A stretch of 64,000 nucleotides of DNA, taken from NCBI RefSeq assembly GCF_026914265.1, contig NC_069124.1, positions 73,330,902 through 73,394,901 on the forward strand, given 5' to 3'. Shown piece by piece: positions 43,200-56,289 of the stretch (the stretch's first letter is position 1; each line of letters begins with the position of its first letter). The notes beneath the pieces were generated by a model that worked only from the letters and a program-made list of their open reading frames with translations, had not been told where the DNA came from and did no database searches. The translations under genes and the position numbers were made by a program. Source of the DNA: Mya arenaria. Its lineage: Eukaryota > Mollusca > Bivalvia > Myida > Myidae.

Positions 43200-45310
43200 G
43201 CTGAGGTTTCTTAATCGGAGAGTGAAGATGAATTTTCGCTACAAACATGTCACGGTGGCATGAAAGCACAAGTGAAAGTTAGAATGATTGTGAATGATTT
43301 TGAAACCGACTTTTAAATAGACACTAGTGCAGACCTCAACCCAATTAACCGCAAATCTATTCGTAAAAGTCAGAGGAAAAATAAAATGACAAAATGTGCA
43401 ACAAATCCATAGTAAATTTCTTAGGTCAGACAACACTGAAGGTTAAAATTCATTGCACGGGAGAAAAAAAATGCAGTGAACTGCTGGTCCTGCTGAATTT
43501 GAATGGTTGCTAGGATTGCAGACAATTCCAAAACTGAGCTTTGTGAAAATAAATTCTGACAATGTTATTTGAAAGGTTTAAAGGGATCTTGGAGATCTGG
43601 GTGAGGATATCCTAACAGTAGACGAATTAGCGATCACTAAGCTGAGCCAGCTACAAACATTCAAATTGCGATGAAGTCAAATGTGAAATTGATCGTTTGG
43701 TTGAAAGAGACATATTAGAACAAGTCACATTGGTGAGTCAGATGGCCGTTGCGATATACAATAATTCTTTTATATAGATCAGTAGTCGCGACACGTATAC
43801 ACTACAGATATTTGGTGACATTATGCAGGAACTACACTTCGCAAAGATTCCAATACACTATTTTCCATGATAGTACCGGTTGGAAAGAATATATGGAAAA
43901 GGTTTGAATTGAACGTTTCTTGTGAAATAATTCAGAAAACGTTTTGTGAAGCCCCGAATGGACTTGAAGGCGTTTGCATAATACCATATGACATTATCGC
44001 TGTCGGATGTGGTGAAAGTGAAACTGAAGTGGTAGAACAATAATTTTCAGAATCTTGACGAAATATGTGCACTATTTGATGAACAGAATATCTTGATAAA
44101 TGAGGACAATGAAGACATGTAAAAAGAAATAACGTGTTATATTCATAAGATAACTGATAAGAGTATTTTACCTGATGACAAAAGATTAAACCGATAATGA
44201 AAATGAAAACCAGAACATGATACACATGTATATGTATATGAAAACATATGTACAGTCTTGTTCAAGACATGGTGAGATTTTTGCCGAATCGTCTAAAACT
44301 CTGGGTAACTTAGAAATTACTCAATAAATGAAGTTGATTTCGTTTGGAATGAGCAGTGTGTTGTGGAATTCCAAAGTATCAAAGAATAAGTGACAAAAGC
44401 TTCAGTATTAGTTTTCTTTGACTCCAATAAAGATCGTTTTCTCCTACCTGCCTTATATGCACTGATATATTTTATCAGTACACCTACGGCAGAAAACTAA
44501 ACGTCGAGCATGATCACAACACATACTGATGAAACGCCGGAGCGACTGCAGGATATCATGATGAAACTGTTAAGATAAGATACAGCTATCGTGTTCACAT
44601 ATGTGAAAGGAACTGGTCCTGTATGATGCGAAACAAAATATATTCAAGTGTATGGAAAGCTTAAGAAACAATTCAGGAGATTCGGGATCCTCAGAGAAAA
44701 AGTAAATGATGGCAAATACACCACCACCTCGCAAAACAATCAAAATTCAAACGGAAAAGCGGACACCGGCTTAAAAATGAGGATCAAATGTGTCGAAGCA
44801 GAAACTGATCCTTATGAAGCACAATTAGAACTTGGTTACACTCCAAAACGTTTCAGCCTTTATGAAATGATGTTATGTCCTCTGTTTCCCAGCAAAGACC
44901 AAAACATAGTTACTAGAAACCTGAGGCGAATCGCAATTCTTCGGATAAGAACCCAAAGAATCTTCAAAATCTTAAAAAGGGAGACAATTTGTACATAAGA
45001 CACAATAACAAATGGATGCCTGGTTTAGAACAGGAATGGGTTACTGAAAGGAACTTCGTAGTTGAGAGCAATGATAACACTGTAATGTGTACAGGAAACC
45101 GGGACCACATGTGAGAAATAGAAGAAGACGTCCAAGCTCGAGACATGTCACCACCTCCAAATTGGGACATTCAAAAGGAACTAACCATTCATACTGAAAA
45201 TACAACAAATCCAGAAATAAGAGAAAGAAAAAAAATACGAAAATGAACCTAAGACCAAGAAGAAAAATCAAACCTCCGGAATATTTGAAAGACTATGTTA
45301 GACATTAATT
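43200..45310 (+). mobile_element. Old, heavily decayed Ty3/Gypsy-type relic
   Basis: Scattered pieces resemble Gypsy pol: the start of a reverse transcriptase domain near 43690-43760, and a tail near 45250-45305 that resembles the C-terminus of the relic at 32650-36490 (KPPEYLKDYV). The frame 44648-44998 lies between and is consistent with pol remains, but I cannot assign a domain. The copy is badly broken and clearly older than the other. Faint direct repeats near 41945-42060 and 46090-46230 may be its decayed LTRs. Confidence 0.65.
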
Positions 45311-45454
45311 TAGGTTAATGTCGTAAAAATGAAAGTGACTAAAACTGTGATGGATAAAAGTAAAACCATTGATATAAGTATGTATGAAAGACCTTGGCTG
45401 TGTATTTATTAGGTCAGAAACTTATATTGTATTGCATTGTTATGAATTGTTTTG

Positions 45455-45560
45455 TACTTAACTGTACTGTACTGTAGTGTACTGTACTTTACTGTACTGT
45501 ACTGTACTGTATTATATTGTTTTGTTTTGTACTGTACTGTACTGTACTGTACTGTACCAG
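45455..45560. repeat. ACTGT-type pentanucleotide microsatellite
   Basis: This is an array of GTACT/TGTAC repeats, interrupted by TATATTGTTTTG. The frame 45477-45803 starts within it and has no motif. Confidence 0.95.
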
Positions 45561-46299
45561 CATACAAATGTTAAAAGGTATTTAATCATTTTAAATCATA
45601 AGAACACAAAAGCTGCTTTTGATTACAATAAATCTTTAAAAGATCAAGACAATAGTTATCTGCCCCTTTTGACCAAAGATCCGGATTATAATACAGAAAA
45701 AGAGCTATCGTGTTCAAGTATAAATAATTTATTAATGTTGAATGAAAGAGGAGAAACAGGTGCTCTTTTTACAAATAACTTAACATTGTTGACACTGTAT
45801 TGAAAAAAAGGACATTTTCCAGTGTATGTATTGGGAAACAAGCCTATAGAAGTCTGTAAATTGTTTGTTTGTATCCAATGTACGAGGAAGCTTAAATGAA
45901 ATGTTTTTCTACTGAATTTTGTGATCAGGTTTGATGGTCAACGTTATGTTTTCTTGTGATTAAAGTTTGTGTATTGGATTGATCTACAGCGAACAGCTCC
46001 TTGTTTTTCAATTGGGACTGTTTTGAAGTTAAAAGCAATGTGAGTGTCCATATGAAACATATAGTAGAAATAAATGTGGTCTTAGACTAAAAAGGATGTT
46101 GGTAATGGTTTATAACCTTGATTACCCTTAGATGTGTGTAACGTTGTATGCGTCTGGTTTTGCCGAGTAAATGAATCCTTCTGAAAACGTCTTGACTATT
46201 TTGAGATATATCCCAAATTAACCAAGCTTTTATAGAATAACATGAACTGGTTTTACTGCAATAAAATGCAAGCAAGCCCTGACAAATTTCAAGCAATTG

Positions 46300-48110
46300 C
46301 AGTTAGAAATACAACCATTCAAATTGGAGACAGCGCTATTCCATGTGATGAAACTGTCAACGCGCTCTAAGATTGGAATGAAATGGTTATAAAATATCCT
46401 AATGAAGACCTTTTAGAGAGAATTGCCAACATTACGAAGACGAGTCAGAAACATAGCCATGGAAACTTTTGAAATCGTGATCTTGATTACTACAAAAATG
46501 TTGATTTCAAACTCATTGTTTTAGTCATAATATAATACTTTATACCGTCGTTATAAGTATGCACGTGTTTGTGATTTATGTTTGGATTATTCATGTCAGC
46601 TTTACTATTCATTCTATTTTGTATACGTAGTCATTATACATATGTTTTGTCTGGCCGACTTTAAATAAAACGTATCTATCTTATGTATAAACTTATCATA
46701 AAAGGTTTTTATTTTCTTCAACCATGGCTAACATGAGAACACAAATTATTGATTATTATTTTATTTTCATTTAACATGCTTACGTTATCATTTTGTGCAA
46801 AATATTTATTACATGGCCATTGTTTCACCTGGCTGACTGAGATAAAGCGTTACACCGGAGATAGAAGAAACGAAAAGGGTATGATACATCGGCGCTCATA
46901 ATGGGCAGGGGTGGTTTTCAATACAGTTCTTAATTGAATCTAAGAACGATGTAACTAATCGGATTTCTCGATATAAATAACGGACCTTTACAGTGAATGG
47001 AGTCAATGATTCTTTACCATAAAATTGACTTAAGTATATATTGAATACCAACCCTGGCCTTGTTTTAACGGCATTGGCGTTAGAGAATAAATATATATTG
47101 TTGGCCAGGAGAAACTATTCATATTTCTTAATCTTCTGTTCTTCTCAATACTAAATTGAATAACGTTAAATGTTAAATATTTGCGCGGTAGTTTGAAAGA
47201 CCGGAAAAGATACAGTGTATATTTTTATATCTACAGGACATGCATTTCCCTGTTATAACTCAATATTTTTTTGCCACTAAAGTGTTATGTGTATTATGTT
47301 TATATTTTATTTTTATTGCCTTTGCGGGATAACAAATCATCAAAGATATTGTATATCGATCCCGATTTTCGTTCAGCCCCAGCCGAAAATGTTGATAGCT
47401 TTTAGTGTGTATAAAATATAGAATATGGGAGGACGGAGAATAAAGTCTTGTGTAAGTTAGGGAGTTGGGCCAGAACCGGCTTGTTCACGACATCAACTTG
47501 CATGTCATGGGAAATTTATCATTGGAAAATAAAGTTGTCTTATCAGACGCAGAGTAAATTTATTTCGTTCTGTTAGTGCACAATTGATGGTGATTTGCAT
47601 TTAATGGTTCCTATAAATATTATTACAATGCCTATCGTCAAATATAAGATAATACGCTGACCTTTTATATGAAGACTTTAGTGGGAAAGATTGCTTGCAC
47701 ACAGTTGTGAAAATTAAAGACCGTCTGTACGTTTCAGGAAATCTAAGTTATGCGCGTTCTTCTCGTGTCGTTGCGAAAGATATGGCAGTTTTGATTTTGG
47801 AAAAAGTAAAATGATGGTGCAGTTAGAAATGCCAACATATTTATGCATAAACTTACAATACTGATGTTACATGGTAAATCATAAGAGTACAATATTCAAG
47901 ATTTCGTGGACATACATTAAATAAAAAGTCACCAATATTTGGCAAAATAAAAAGGTTAATCATTCTGTGTCGCTAAAATCCCTTATTCAACGCTCTCAAG
48001 TGATGGACACGAGACAGGAGCTATGTTTATTTAGGCTCAGGCTGTCAAAAAAAGCTACCGATAAGAGATATAGAATTGTGAAACTGCTGTTAAATCCAAT
48101 TTAGTCCGTA
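46300..48110. other. Intergenic stretch before the large array
   Basis: I see no exon here. It is ordinary AT-rich sequence, and the only repeat I can define is a 151-bp MITE at 46906-47056. Confidence 0.4.
46906..47056. mobile_element. 151-bp MITE with CAGGG ends
   Basis: The left end is CAGGGGTGGTTTTCAATA. The right end is the inverse of CAGGGTTGGTATTCAATA, with CTTAA further in on both sides. No coding content and no clear target duplication. Confidence 0.65.
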
Positions 48111-48119
48111 CTTGTGTTG

Positions 48120-51100
48120 TGTGGAATGTTGGTATACTAGTGTATTGACATGTTATTATGCTGAAGTGTCGACATGTTGGTATGCTGGTGTGTCGACATG
48201 TTGGTATGCTGGTGTGTTGACACGTTGTTTTGCAGGTGTGTTGGTGTGCTTGCATGTTGTTGTGCAGGTGTGTTGGTGAGATGGCATGTTGTTTTGCAGG
48301 TGTGCTGGTGTGTTGGCATGTTGTTGTACAGGTGTGTTGGTGTGTTGGCATGTTGTTGTGCAGGTGTGTTGCTGTGTCGCCATGTTGTTATGCTGGTTTG
48401 TTGGTGTGTTGGCATGTTGTTGTGCAGGTGTGATGGTATGTTGGCATGTTGTTGTACAGGTGTTATGGCATGTTGTTTTGCAGGTATGTTGGTGTATGGG
48501 CATGTTGTTGTGCAGGTGTGTTGGCATGTTGTTGTGCAGGTGTGATGGTATGTTGGATGTTGTTGTGCAGGTGTGTTGGTGTGTTGGCATGTTGTTGTGC
48601 TGGTGTGTTGGTGTGTTGGCATGTTGTTGTACAGGTGTGTTTGCATGTTGTTTTGCAGGTTTGCTGGTGTGTTGGCATGTTGTTGTACAGGTGTGTTGGC
48701 GTGTTGGCATGTTGTTGTTCAGGTGTGTTGACATGTTGTTCTGCAGGTGTGTTGGTGTGTGGGCATGTTGTTGTACAGGCGTGTTGGTGTGTTGGCATGT
48801 TGTTGTGCAGGTGTGATGGTGTGTAGGCATGTTGTTGTGCAGGTGTGTTGGTGTGATGGCATGTTGCTGTGCAGGTATGTTGATGTGTTGGCATGTTGTT
48901 GTGCAGGTGTGTTGTTGTGCAGTTGTGTTGGTGTGCTGGTGTGTTGTTGTGCTGGTGTGTTGGTGAGATGGCATGTTGTTGTACGGGTGTGTTGGTGTGT
49001 TGGCATGTTGTTGTGTTGTTGTGTTGGTGTGTTGGTGAGATGGCATGTTGTTGTGCTGGTGTGATGGCATGTTGTTGTGCTGGTGTGTTGGTGAGATGGC
49101 ATGTTGTTGTGCTGGTGTGTTGGTGTGTTGGCATGTTGATGTGCTGGTGTGTTGGCATGTTGTTGTTCTGGTGTGTTTGTGTTGACATGTTGTTGTGCTG
49201 GTGTGTTGGTGTGTTGACATGTTGTTCTGCAGGTGTACTGGTGTGTTGACAAGTTGTTGTGCGTGTGTGTTGGTGTGTTGGCATGTTGTTGTGCTGGTGT
49301 TTCGACAAGTTGTTGTGCTTTGTGTTGGTGTGTTGGCATGTTGTTGTGCTGGTGTGTTGGTGAGATGGCATGTTGTTGTGCTGGTGTGTTGGTGTGTTGG
49401 CATGTTGATGTGCTGGTGTGTTGGCATGTTGTTGTTCTGGTGTGTTTGTGTTGACATGTTGTTGTGCTGGTGTGTTGGTGTGTTGACATGTTGTTCTGCA
49501 GGTGTACTGGTGTGTTGACAAGTTGTTGTGCGTGTGTGTTGGTGTGTTGGCATGTTGTTGTGCTGGTGTTTCGACAAGTTGTTGTGCTTTGTGTTGGTGT
49601 GTTGGCATGTTGTTGTGCTGGTGTGTTGGTGTGTTGGCATGTTGTTGTGCTGGTGTGTTGGTGTGTTGGTGTGTTGGCATGTTGTTGTGCTGGTGTGTTG
49701 GTGTGTTGGCATGTTGTTGTGTGCTGGTGTGTTGGTGTGTTGGCATGTTATTGTGTGCTGGTGTGTTGGTGTGTTGGCATGTTGTTGTGCTGGTGTGTTG
49801 GTGTGTTGGCATGTTGTTGTGCTGGTTTGTTGGTGTATCGATATGTTGTTATGCTGGTGTGTTGGTGTAATGATATGTTTTTGTGCTTGTGTGTTGGTGA
49901 GATGGTATGTTGTTGTGCTGGTGTGTTGGTGTGTTGGCATGTTGTTGTGCTGGTGTGTTGGTGTGTTGGCATGTTGTTGTGCTGGTGTGTTGGTGTGTTG
50001 GCATGTTGTTGTGTGCTGGTGTGTTGGTGTGTTGGCATATTGTTGTGCTGGTGTGTTGGTGTGTTGGCATGTTGTTGTGCTGGTTTGTTGGTGTATCGAT
50101 ATTTTGTTGTGCTGGTGTGTTGGTGTAATGATATGTTATTGTGTGTTGGTGAGATGGCATGTTGTTGTGCTGGTGTGCTGATGTTTTTACATGTTGTTGT
50201 GTGCTGGTGTGTTCGTGTGTTGGCATGTTGTTGTGCTGGTGTGTTGGCATGTTGTTGTGTTGGTGTGTTTGTGTTTTGGCAAGTTGTTGTGTGCTGGTAT
50301 GTTGGTGTGTTGGCATGTTGTTGTGCTGGTGTGTTGGTATGTTGGCATGTTATTGTGTTGGTGTGTTGGTGTGTTGACATGTTGTTGTGTGCTGGTGTGT
50401 TGGTGTGTTGGCATGTTATTGTGCTGGTGTGTTGGTGTGTTGACAAATTGTTGTGCTGGTGTATTGGTGAGATGGTATGTTGTTGTACTGGTGTGATGGT
50501 GTGTTGGCATGTTGGTGTGTTGTTGTGTTGGTGTGTTGGTGAGATGGCATGTTGTTGTGCAGGTGTGTTGGTGTGTTGGCATGTTGTTGTGCCGGTGTGT
50601 TGGTGTGTTGGTGAGACGGCATGTTGTTGTGCTGGTGTGTTGGTTTGTTGGCATGTTATTGTGCAGGTCGGTTGGTGTGTTGCCATGTTGTTGTGCTGGT
50701 GTGTTGGTGTGTTGGTGAGATGGCATGTTGTTGTGCTGGTGTGTTGGTATGTTGGCAAGTTGTTGAAGAGGTGTGTTGGTGTGTTGACAAGTTGTTCAGT
50801 TAGTGTGTTGGCATGTTGTTATGCTGGTGTGTTGGTGAGATGACATGTTGTTATGTTGGTGTGTTGGCAAGTTGTTGTGCAGGTGTGTTGGTGTGTTGGC
50901 ATGTTGTTGTGTAGTTGTGCTGGTGTGTTGACAAGTTGTTGTGCAGGTTTGTTGGTGTGTTGACAAGTTGTTGTGCAGGTGTGTTGGTGTGTTGACAAGT
51001 TGTTGTGCTGGTGTGTTGGTGTGTTGACAAGTTGTTGTGCAGATGTGTTGGTGTGTTGGCATGTTGATGTGCTGGTGTGTTGGTGTGTTGGTGTGTTGAA

Positions 51101-52840
51101 AAGTTGTTGTGTTGGTGTGTTGGCATGTTGTTGTGCAGGTGTGCTGGTGTTATGGCATGTTGTTGTGCAGGTGTGTTGGTGTGTTGGCATGTTGTTGTTC
51201 TGGTGTGTTGGTGTGTTGGCAAGTTGTTGTGTTGTTGTGCTGGTGTGTTGGTGAGATGGCATGTTGTTGTGCAGGTGTGTTGGTGAGATGGCATGTTGTT
51301 GTGCCGGTGTGTTGGTGAGATGGCATGTTGTTGTGTTGGTGTGTTTGTGAGATGGCATGTTGTTGTGCTGGTGTGTTGGTGTGTTTGTGAGATGGCATGT
51401 TGTTGTGCAGGTGTGTTGGTGTGTTGTAAAGTTGTTGTGTTGTTGTGTTGGTGTAATGGCATGTTGTTGTGCTGGTGTGTTGGTGAGATGGCATGTTTTT
51501 GTGCTGGTGTGTTTGGCATGCTGTTTTGCCGGTGTGTTGGTGTATTGGAAAGTTGTTGTGTTGATGTGATGGTGTGATGGCATGTTGTTGTGCTGATGTG
51601 TTGGTGTTTCGGCATGTTGTTGTGCTGGTGTGTTGGTGTGTTGGAAAGTTGTTGTGTTGGTGTGTTGGTGTGTTGGTGTGTTGGTGTGATGGCATGTTGT
51701 TGTGCTGGTGTGTTGGTGTGATGGCATGTTTTAATGCTGGTGTGTTGGTGTATTGACATGTTGTTGTGCTGGTGTGTTTGGTGTATTGGCATGTTGTTGT
51801 GCTGGTGTGTTGATGTGTTGACATGTTGTTTTGCTGGTGTGTTGATGTGTTGATGAGATGGCATGTTGTTGTGCTAGTGTGTTGGTGTATTGGTGTGATG
51901 GCATGTTGTTGTGCCTGTGTGATGGTGTGATGGCATGTTGTTGTGCTGGTGTGTTGGTGAGATGGCATGTTGTTCTGCTGGTGTGTTGGTGTGTTGGAAA
52001 GTTGTTGTGTTGGTGTGTTGGTGTGATGGCATGTTGTTGTGCTGGTGTGTTGGTGTGATGGCATGTTATTGTGCTGGTGTGTTGGTGTATTGACATGTTG
52101 TTGTGCTGGTGTGTTTGGTGTATGGCATGTTGTTGTGCTGGTGTGTTTGGTGTATTGGCATGTTGTTGTGCTGGTGTGTTGGTGTGTTGATGAGATGGCA
52201 TGTTGTTGTGCTGGTGTGTTGACATGTTGTTGTGCTGGTGTGTTGGTGTGTTGACATGTTGTTGTGTTGGTGTGTTGGTGAGATGGCATGTTGTTTTGCT
52301 GGTGTGTTGGTGTGTTGACATGTTGTTGTGCTGGTGTGTTGATGTATTGACAAGTTGTTGTGCTGGTGTGTTGGTGTGTTGGTATGTTGTTGTGCTGGTG
52401 AGTTGGTGTATTGGCATGTTGCTGTGCTGGTGTGTTGGTGTGTTGGTGGGATGGCATGTTGTTGTGCTGGTGTGTTGGTGTATTGGTGTATTGGCATGTT
52501 GTTGTGCTGGTGTGTTGGTGTGTTGGTGGGATGGCATGTTGTTGTGCTGGTGTGTTGGTGTATTGGTGTATTGGCATGTTGTTGTGCTGGTGTGTTGGTG
52601 TATTGGCATGTTGTTGTGCTGGTGTGTTGGTGTGTTGGTGTATTGGCATGTTGTTGTGCTGGTGTGTTGACATGTTGTTGTGCTGTTGTGTTGGTGTATT
52701 GACATGTTGTTGTGCTGGTGTATTGGGTGTTGACATGTTGTTGTTCTGGTATGTTGGTGAGATGGCATGTTGTTGTTCTGGTGTGTTGGTGTGTTGGTGA
52801 GATGGCATGTTGTTGTGCTGGTATGTTGGTGTGTAGGCAT
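48120..52840. repeat. 32-bp G/T-rich minisatellite array, 4.7 kb
   Basis: The unit is TGTTGTTGTGCTGGTGTGTT followed by GGTGTGTTGGCA, with many length variants (units with one or three GGTGTGTT blocks, GTGAGATG, GTGTATT). The plus strand is almost only G and T, and the minus strand C and A. No stop triplet occurs in the unit on either strand, so frames of up to several hundred codons stay open in all registers (Cys, Val and Trp on plus; His, Thr, Gln and Asn on minus). Three units make a 32-residue period. I treat all of these frames as non-coding. Confidence 0.97.
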
Positions 52841-53640
52841 TTTGGCCAGATTTTAGGTTGGCGTGCGTTGGCATTTTGGCATATTTGCTGTGCTGGCGTG
52901 TTAGTATGCTGGCATATTGGCGTGCTGGTGTGCATGTTGGCGAGTAGGTGTATTGGCATGCTCGCATATTGGCGTGTTGCTGTTGTGGCATTTGACGTGT
53001 TTGTGTATTGGCGTGATGGTCGACTTGCGTTCTCTCGTGTTGCATGCTGGCGTGTTGGCATGTTGGCGTTCTTGTGTGTTGGTGTGCTTGTGTGTTGGCA
53101 TGTTGGCGTTCTGGTGTGTTGGTGTGCTTGTGTGTTGGCATGTTGGCGTTCTGGTATGTTGGCATGTTGGTGTTCTGGTATGTTGGTGTGCTTGTGTGTT
53201 GGCATGATGGTAGCATTACGTTCTCTCGCGTTGCATGTTGGAGTGTTGGCATGTTGGCGTGTTGGCGTGTTGGCGTGTTTGCGTTCTGGTGTGTTGGTGT
53301 GCTTGTGTGTTGGCATGTTTGCCTTCCGGTGTGCTGGCATGTTGGCGTTCTGGTGTGCTTGTGTGTTGGCATGTTTGCCTTCCGGTGTACTGGCATGTTG
53401 GCGTTCTGGTGTGCTTGTGTGCTGGCATGTTGGCGTTCTGGTGTGTTTTGGTGTGCTTGTGTGTTGGCATGTTTGCTTTTCGGTGTGTTGGCATGTTGGC
53501 GTGCTGGGGTGTTGGCGTGCTGGCGCGTTTGCAGAATATTGGTGTGTTGGCATGTTGTCATGTTGACGTGCTGGTGTGTTGGCGTTCTGGTGTTTGGCGT
53601 GATTAGGTGTGGGTATGTTGATGTCCTGATATGATGGCAT
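52840..53640. repeat. Irregular CG-containing sub-array
   Basis: Related units (GCATGTTGGCGTTCTGGTGT, GCTTGTGTGTTG) appear with variable spacing, and CpG appears where the 32-bp array has none. CTCTCGTGTTGCATG / CTCTCGCGTTGCATG recurs at about 53033 and 53223, hinting at a larger period. Confidence 0.85.
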
Positions 53641-53745
53641 AATCGCATGTTGACGTGCTGGTTTGTTTGCATGTTGACGTGCTGGTTTGTTTGCATGTTG
53701 ACGTGCTGGTTTGTTTGCATGTTGACGTGCTAGTTTGTTGGCATG
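53640..53745. repeat. ~24-bp sub-array, four copies
   Basis: GCATGTTGACGTGCTGGTTT followed by GTTT is repeated about four times at the joint between the irregular part and the 40-bp array. Confidence 0.9.
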
Positions 53746-55560
53746 TTAGCGTCCAGGCGTGCTGGTGTATAGGTATGTTGGCATGTTTGCGTGTTGGCGC
53801 GCTGATGTAATTGTATTGTCGGCATGCTTGTCTGTTGGCGTGCTGGTATGTTAGCATGTTAGTGGGTTGGCGTGTTGGCGTGTTGTTGAATTGGCATATA
53901 GACATGTGTGCATGTTGGCGTGCTAGTGTATTGGTATGTTTGCATGTTTGCCTGTTGGCGTGCAGGTAATATGTTGGTGTGTTGGCGTGCTGGTGTGTTC
54001 TCATGTTGGCGTGTTGGTGTGTTGGTTTGTTAGCATGTTGGCGTGTTGGCGTGCTGATGTATTGGTATGTTGGCATGTTTGCGTGTTGGCATGCTGGCGT
54101 TTTGTTACGTTGGCATGTTTGCGTGTTTGCGTCCAGGCGTGCTGATGTATTGGTATGTTGGCATGTTAGCGTCCAGGCGTGCTGATGTATTGGTATGTTG
54201 ACATGTTAGTGTCCAGGCGTGCTGGTGTATTGTTACGTTGTCATGTTAGCGTCCAGGCGTGCTGGTGTATTGTTACGTTGACATGTTAGCGTCCAGGCGT
54301 GCTGGTGTATTGTTACGTTGGCATGTTAGCGTCCAGGCGTGCTGGTGTATTGGTATGTTGGCATGTAAGCGTCCAGGCGTGCTGGTGTATTGTTACGTTG
54401 GCATGTTAGCGTCCAGGCGTGCTGATGTATTGGTATGTTGGCATGTTAGCGTCCAGGCGTGCTGATGTATTGGTATGTTGGCATGTTAGCGTCCAGGCGT
54501 GCTGGTGTATTGGTATGTTGGGATGTTAGCGTCCAGGCGTGCTGGTGTATTGGTATGTTGGCATGTTAGCGTCCAGGCGTACTGATGTATTGGTATATTG
54601 GCATGTTAGTGTCCATGCGTGCTGGTGTATTGGTATGTTGGCATGTTAGCGTCCAGGCGTGCTGGTGTATTGGTATGTTGGCATGTTAGTGTCCATGCGT
54701 GCTGGTGTAGTGTTACGTTGGCATGTTAGCGTCCAGGCGTGCTGGTGTATTGTTACGTTGGCATGTTAGCGTCCAGGCGTGCTGGTGCATTGTTACGTTG
54801 GCATGTTAGCGTCCAGGCGTGCTGGTGTATTGGTATGTTGGCATGTTAGCGTCCAGGCGTGCTGATGTATTGGTATGTTGGCATGTTAGTGTCCAGGCGT
54901 GCTGATGTATTGGTATGTTGGCATGTTAGCGTCCAGGCGTGCTGATGTATTGGTATGTTGGCATGTTAGTGTCCAGGCGTGCTGGTGTATTGTTACGTTG
55001 GCATGTTTGCGTCCAGGCGTGCTGGTGTACTGGTATGTTCGCATGTTGGCGTCTAGACGTGCTGATGTATTGGTATGTTCGTATGTTGGCGTCCAGGCGT
55101 GCTGATGTATTGGTATGTTGGCATTTTAGCGTCCAGGCGTGCTGATGTATTGGTATGTTGGCTTGCTAGCGTCCAGGCGTGCTGGTGTATTGTTACGTTG
55201 GCATGTTTGCGTCCAGGCGTGCTGGTGTATTGGTATGTTCGCATGTTGGCGTCCAGGCGTGCCGACGTATTGGTATATTGGCATGTTAGCGTCCAGGCGT
55301 GCTGATGTATTGGTATGTTGGCATGTTAGCGTCCAGGCGTGCTGGTGTATTGGTATATTGGCATGTTAGCGTCCAGGCGTGCTGGTGTATTGGTATGTTC
55401 GCATGTTGGCGTCCAGGCGTGCTGGTGTATTGGTATATTGGCATGTTAGCGTCCAGGCGTGCTGGTGTATTGGTTTGTTGGCATGTTAGTGTCCAGGCGT
55501 GCTGGTGTATTGGTATATTGGCATGTTAGCGTCCAGGCGTGCTGATGTATTGGTTTGTTA
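53745..55560. repeat. 40-bp minisatellite array
   Basis: The unit is GCATGTTAGCGTCCAGGCGT then GCTGGTGTATTGGTATGTTG, 40 bp exactly. About 36 regular copies run from 54120 to 55560 after a less regular start. Alternating variants (GTTACG for GTATG; GATG for GGTG) suggest dimeric spread. Frames over it (for example 55299-55529) are artefacts. Confidence 0.96.
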
Positions 55561-56289
55561 GCTTGCTTGCGTGTTGGTGTGCTGGTGTGTTGGCATAGTT
55601 GGCGTTTGCATGTGTAAGCTCACTGGCGCGTCACCTTTTTGACTCATTACGAGTTTTACTTATATGTTCATATTATTACGTATTGCAAAATTATATTAAT
55701 TTTAGTGAAGGAGGAAATAACATGTATTAATGAGAATGTAACATGACTTACCTTACGTAGTACAACTTGATTCAGTAGTGTTCGTGTGCAGTCATGGTAT
55801 GGTTTATTTCTGCATTATTTTTGCACGTTTCAAAATCATCCAACTTTGATAATAAATGTTAACATATTGGTTTTTCGATCTGTCCTACCACCATCATGAT
55901 CGGTGTTTAGGGATAAACATCTGACCCAAGGCTAACAAGTTAATCAAAAGATTATTTTCACACGTGCTGAAAGTCTTAATGAACAAAGGGCACTACAGTG
56001 ATTACTATAATTTACCTATTGGTGTGTGACTAAACTTATGTCAGTTCAGAATATTGTTAGTAGTTACTAAGTATTAATCAGCGGCGAGACTCGTTGGAAC
56101 TGCATTGCGCACGTGTCTGTTAAACAATGGCTTGACGTAAAACATATACAATGTGTTATGATACAAGTATATATTAATGAAGACAAATTAAATAGATTCA
56201 ATTTGAAACAAAGACGTGATATAATAGGGCTAGTTTTATACGAAACCGGGTGATCCTTATCCCCACATCAATATTGAGACCTTTGTCCT

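Noticed and set aside
51150-53720. 856-codon minus-strand frame and other long frames in the G/T array
   Set aside because: The repeat unit has no stop triplets on either strand, so every frame is open. The residues follow the 32-bp period, and no splice sites, start context or domain support a gene.
48120-55560. Telomere or interstitial telomeric repeat
   Set aside because: Although G/T-rich and strand-asymmetric, it contains no TTAGGG-type runs and its units are 24 to 40 bp.
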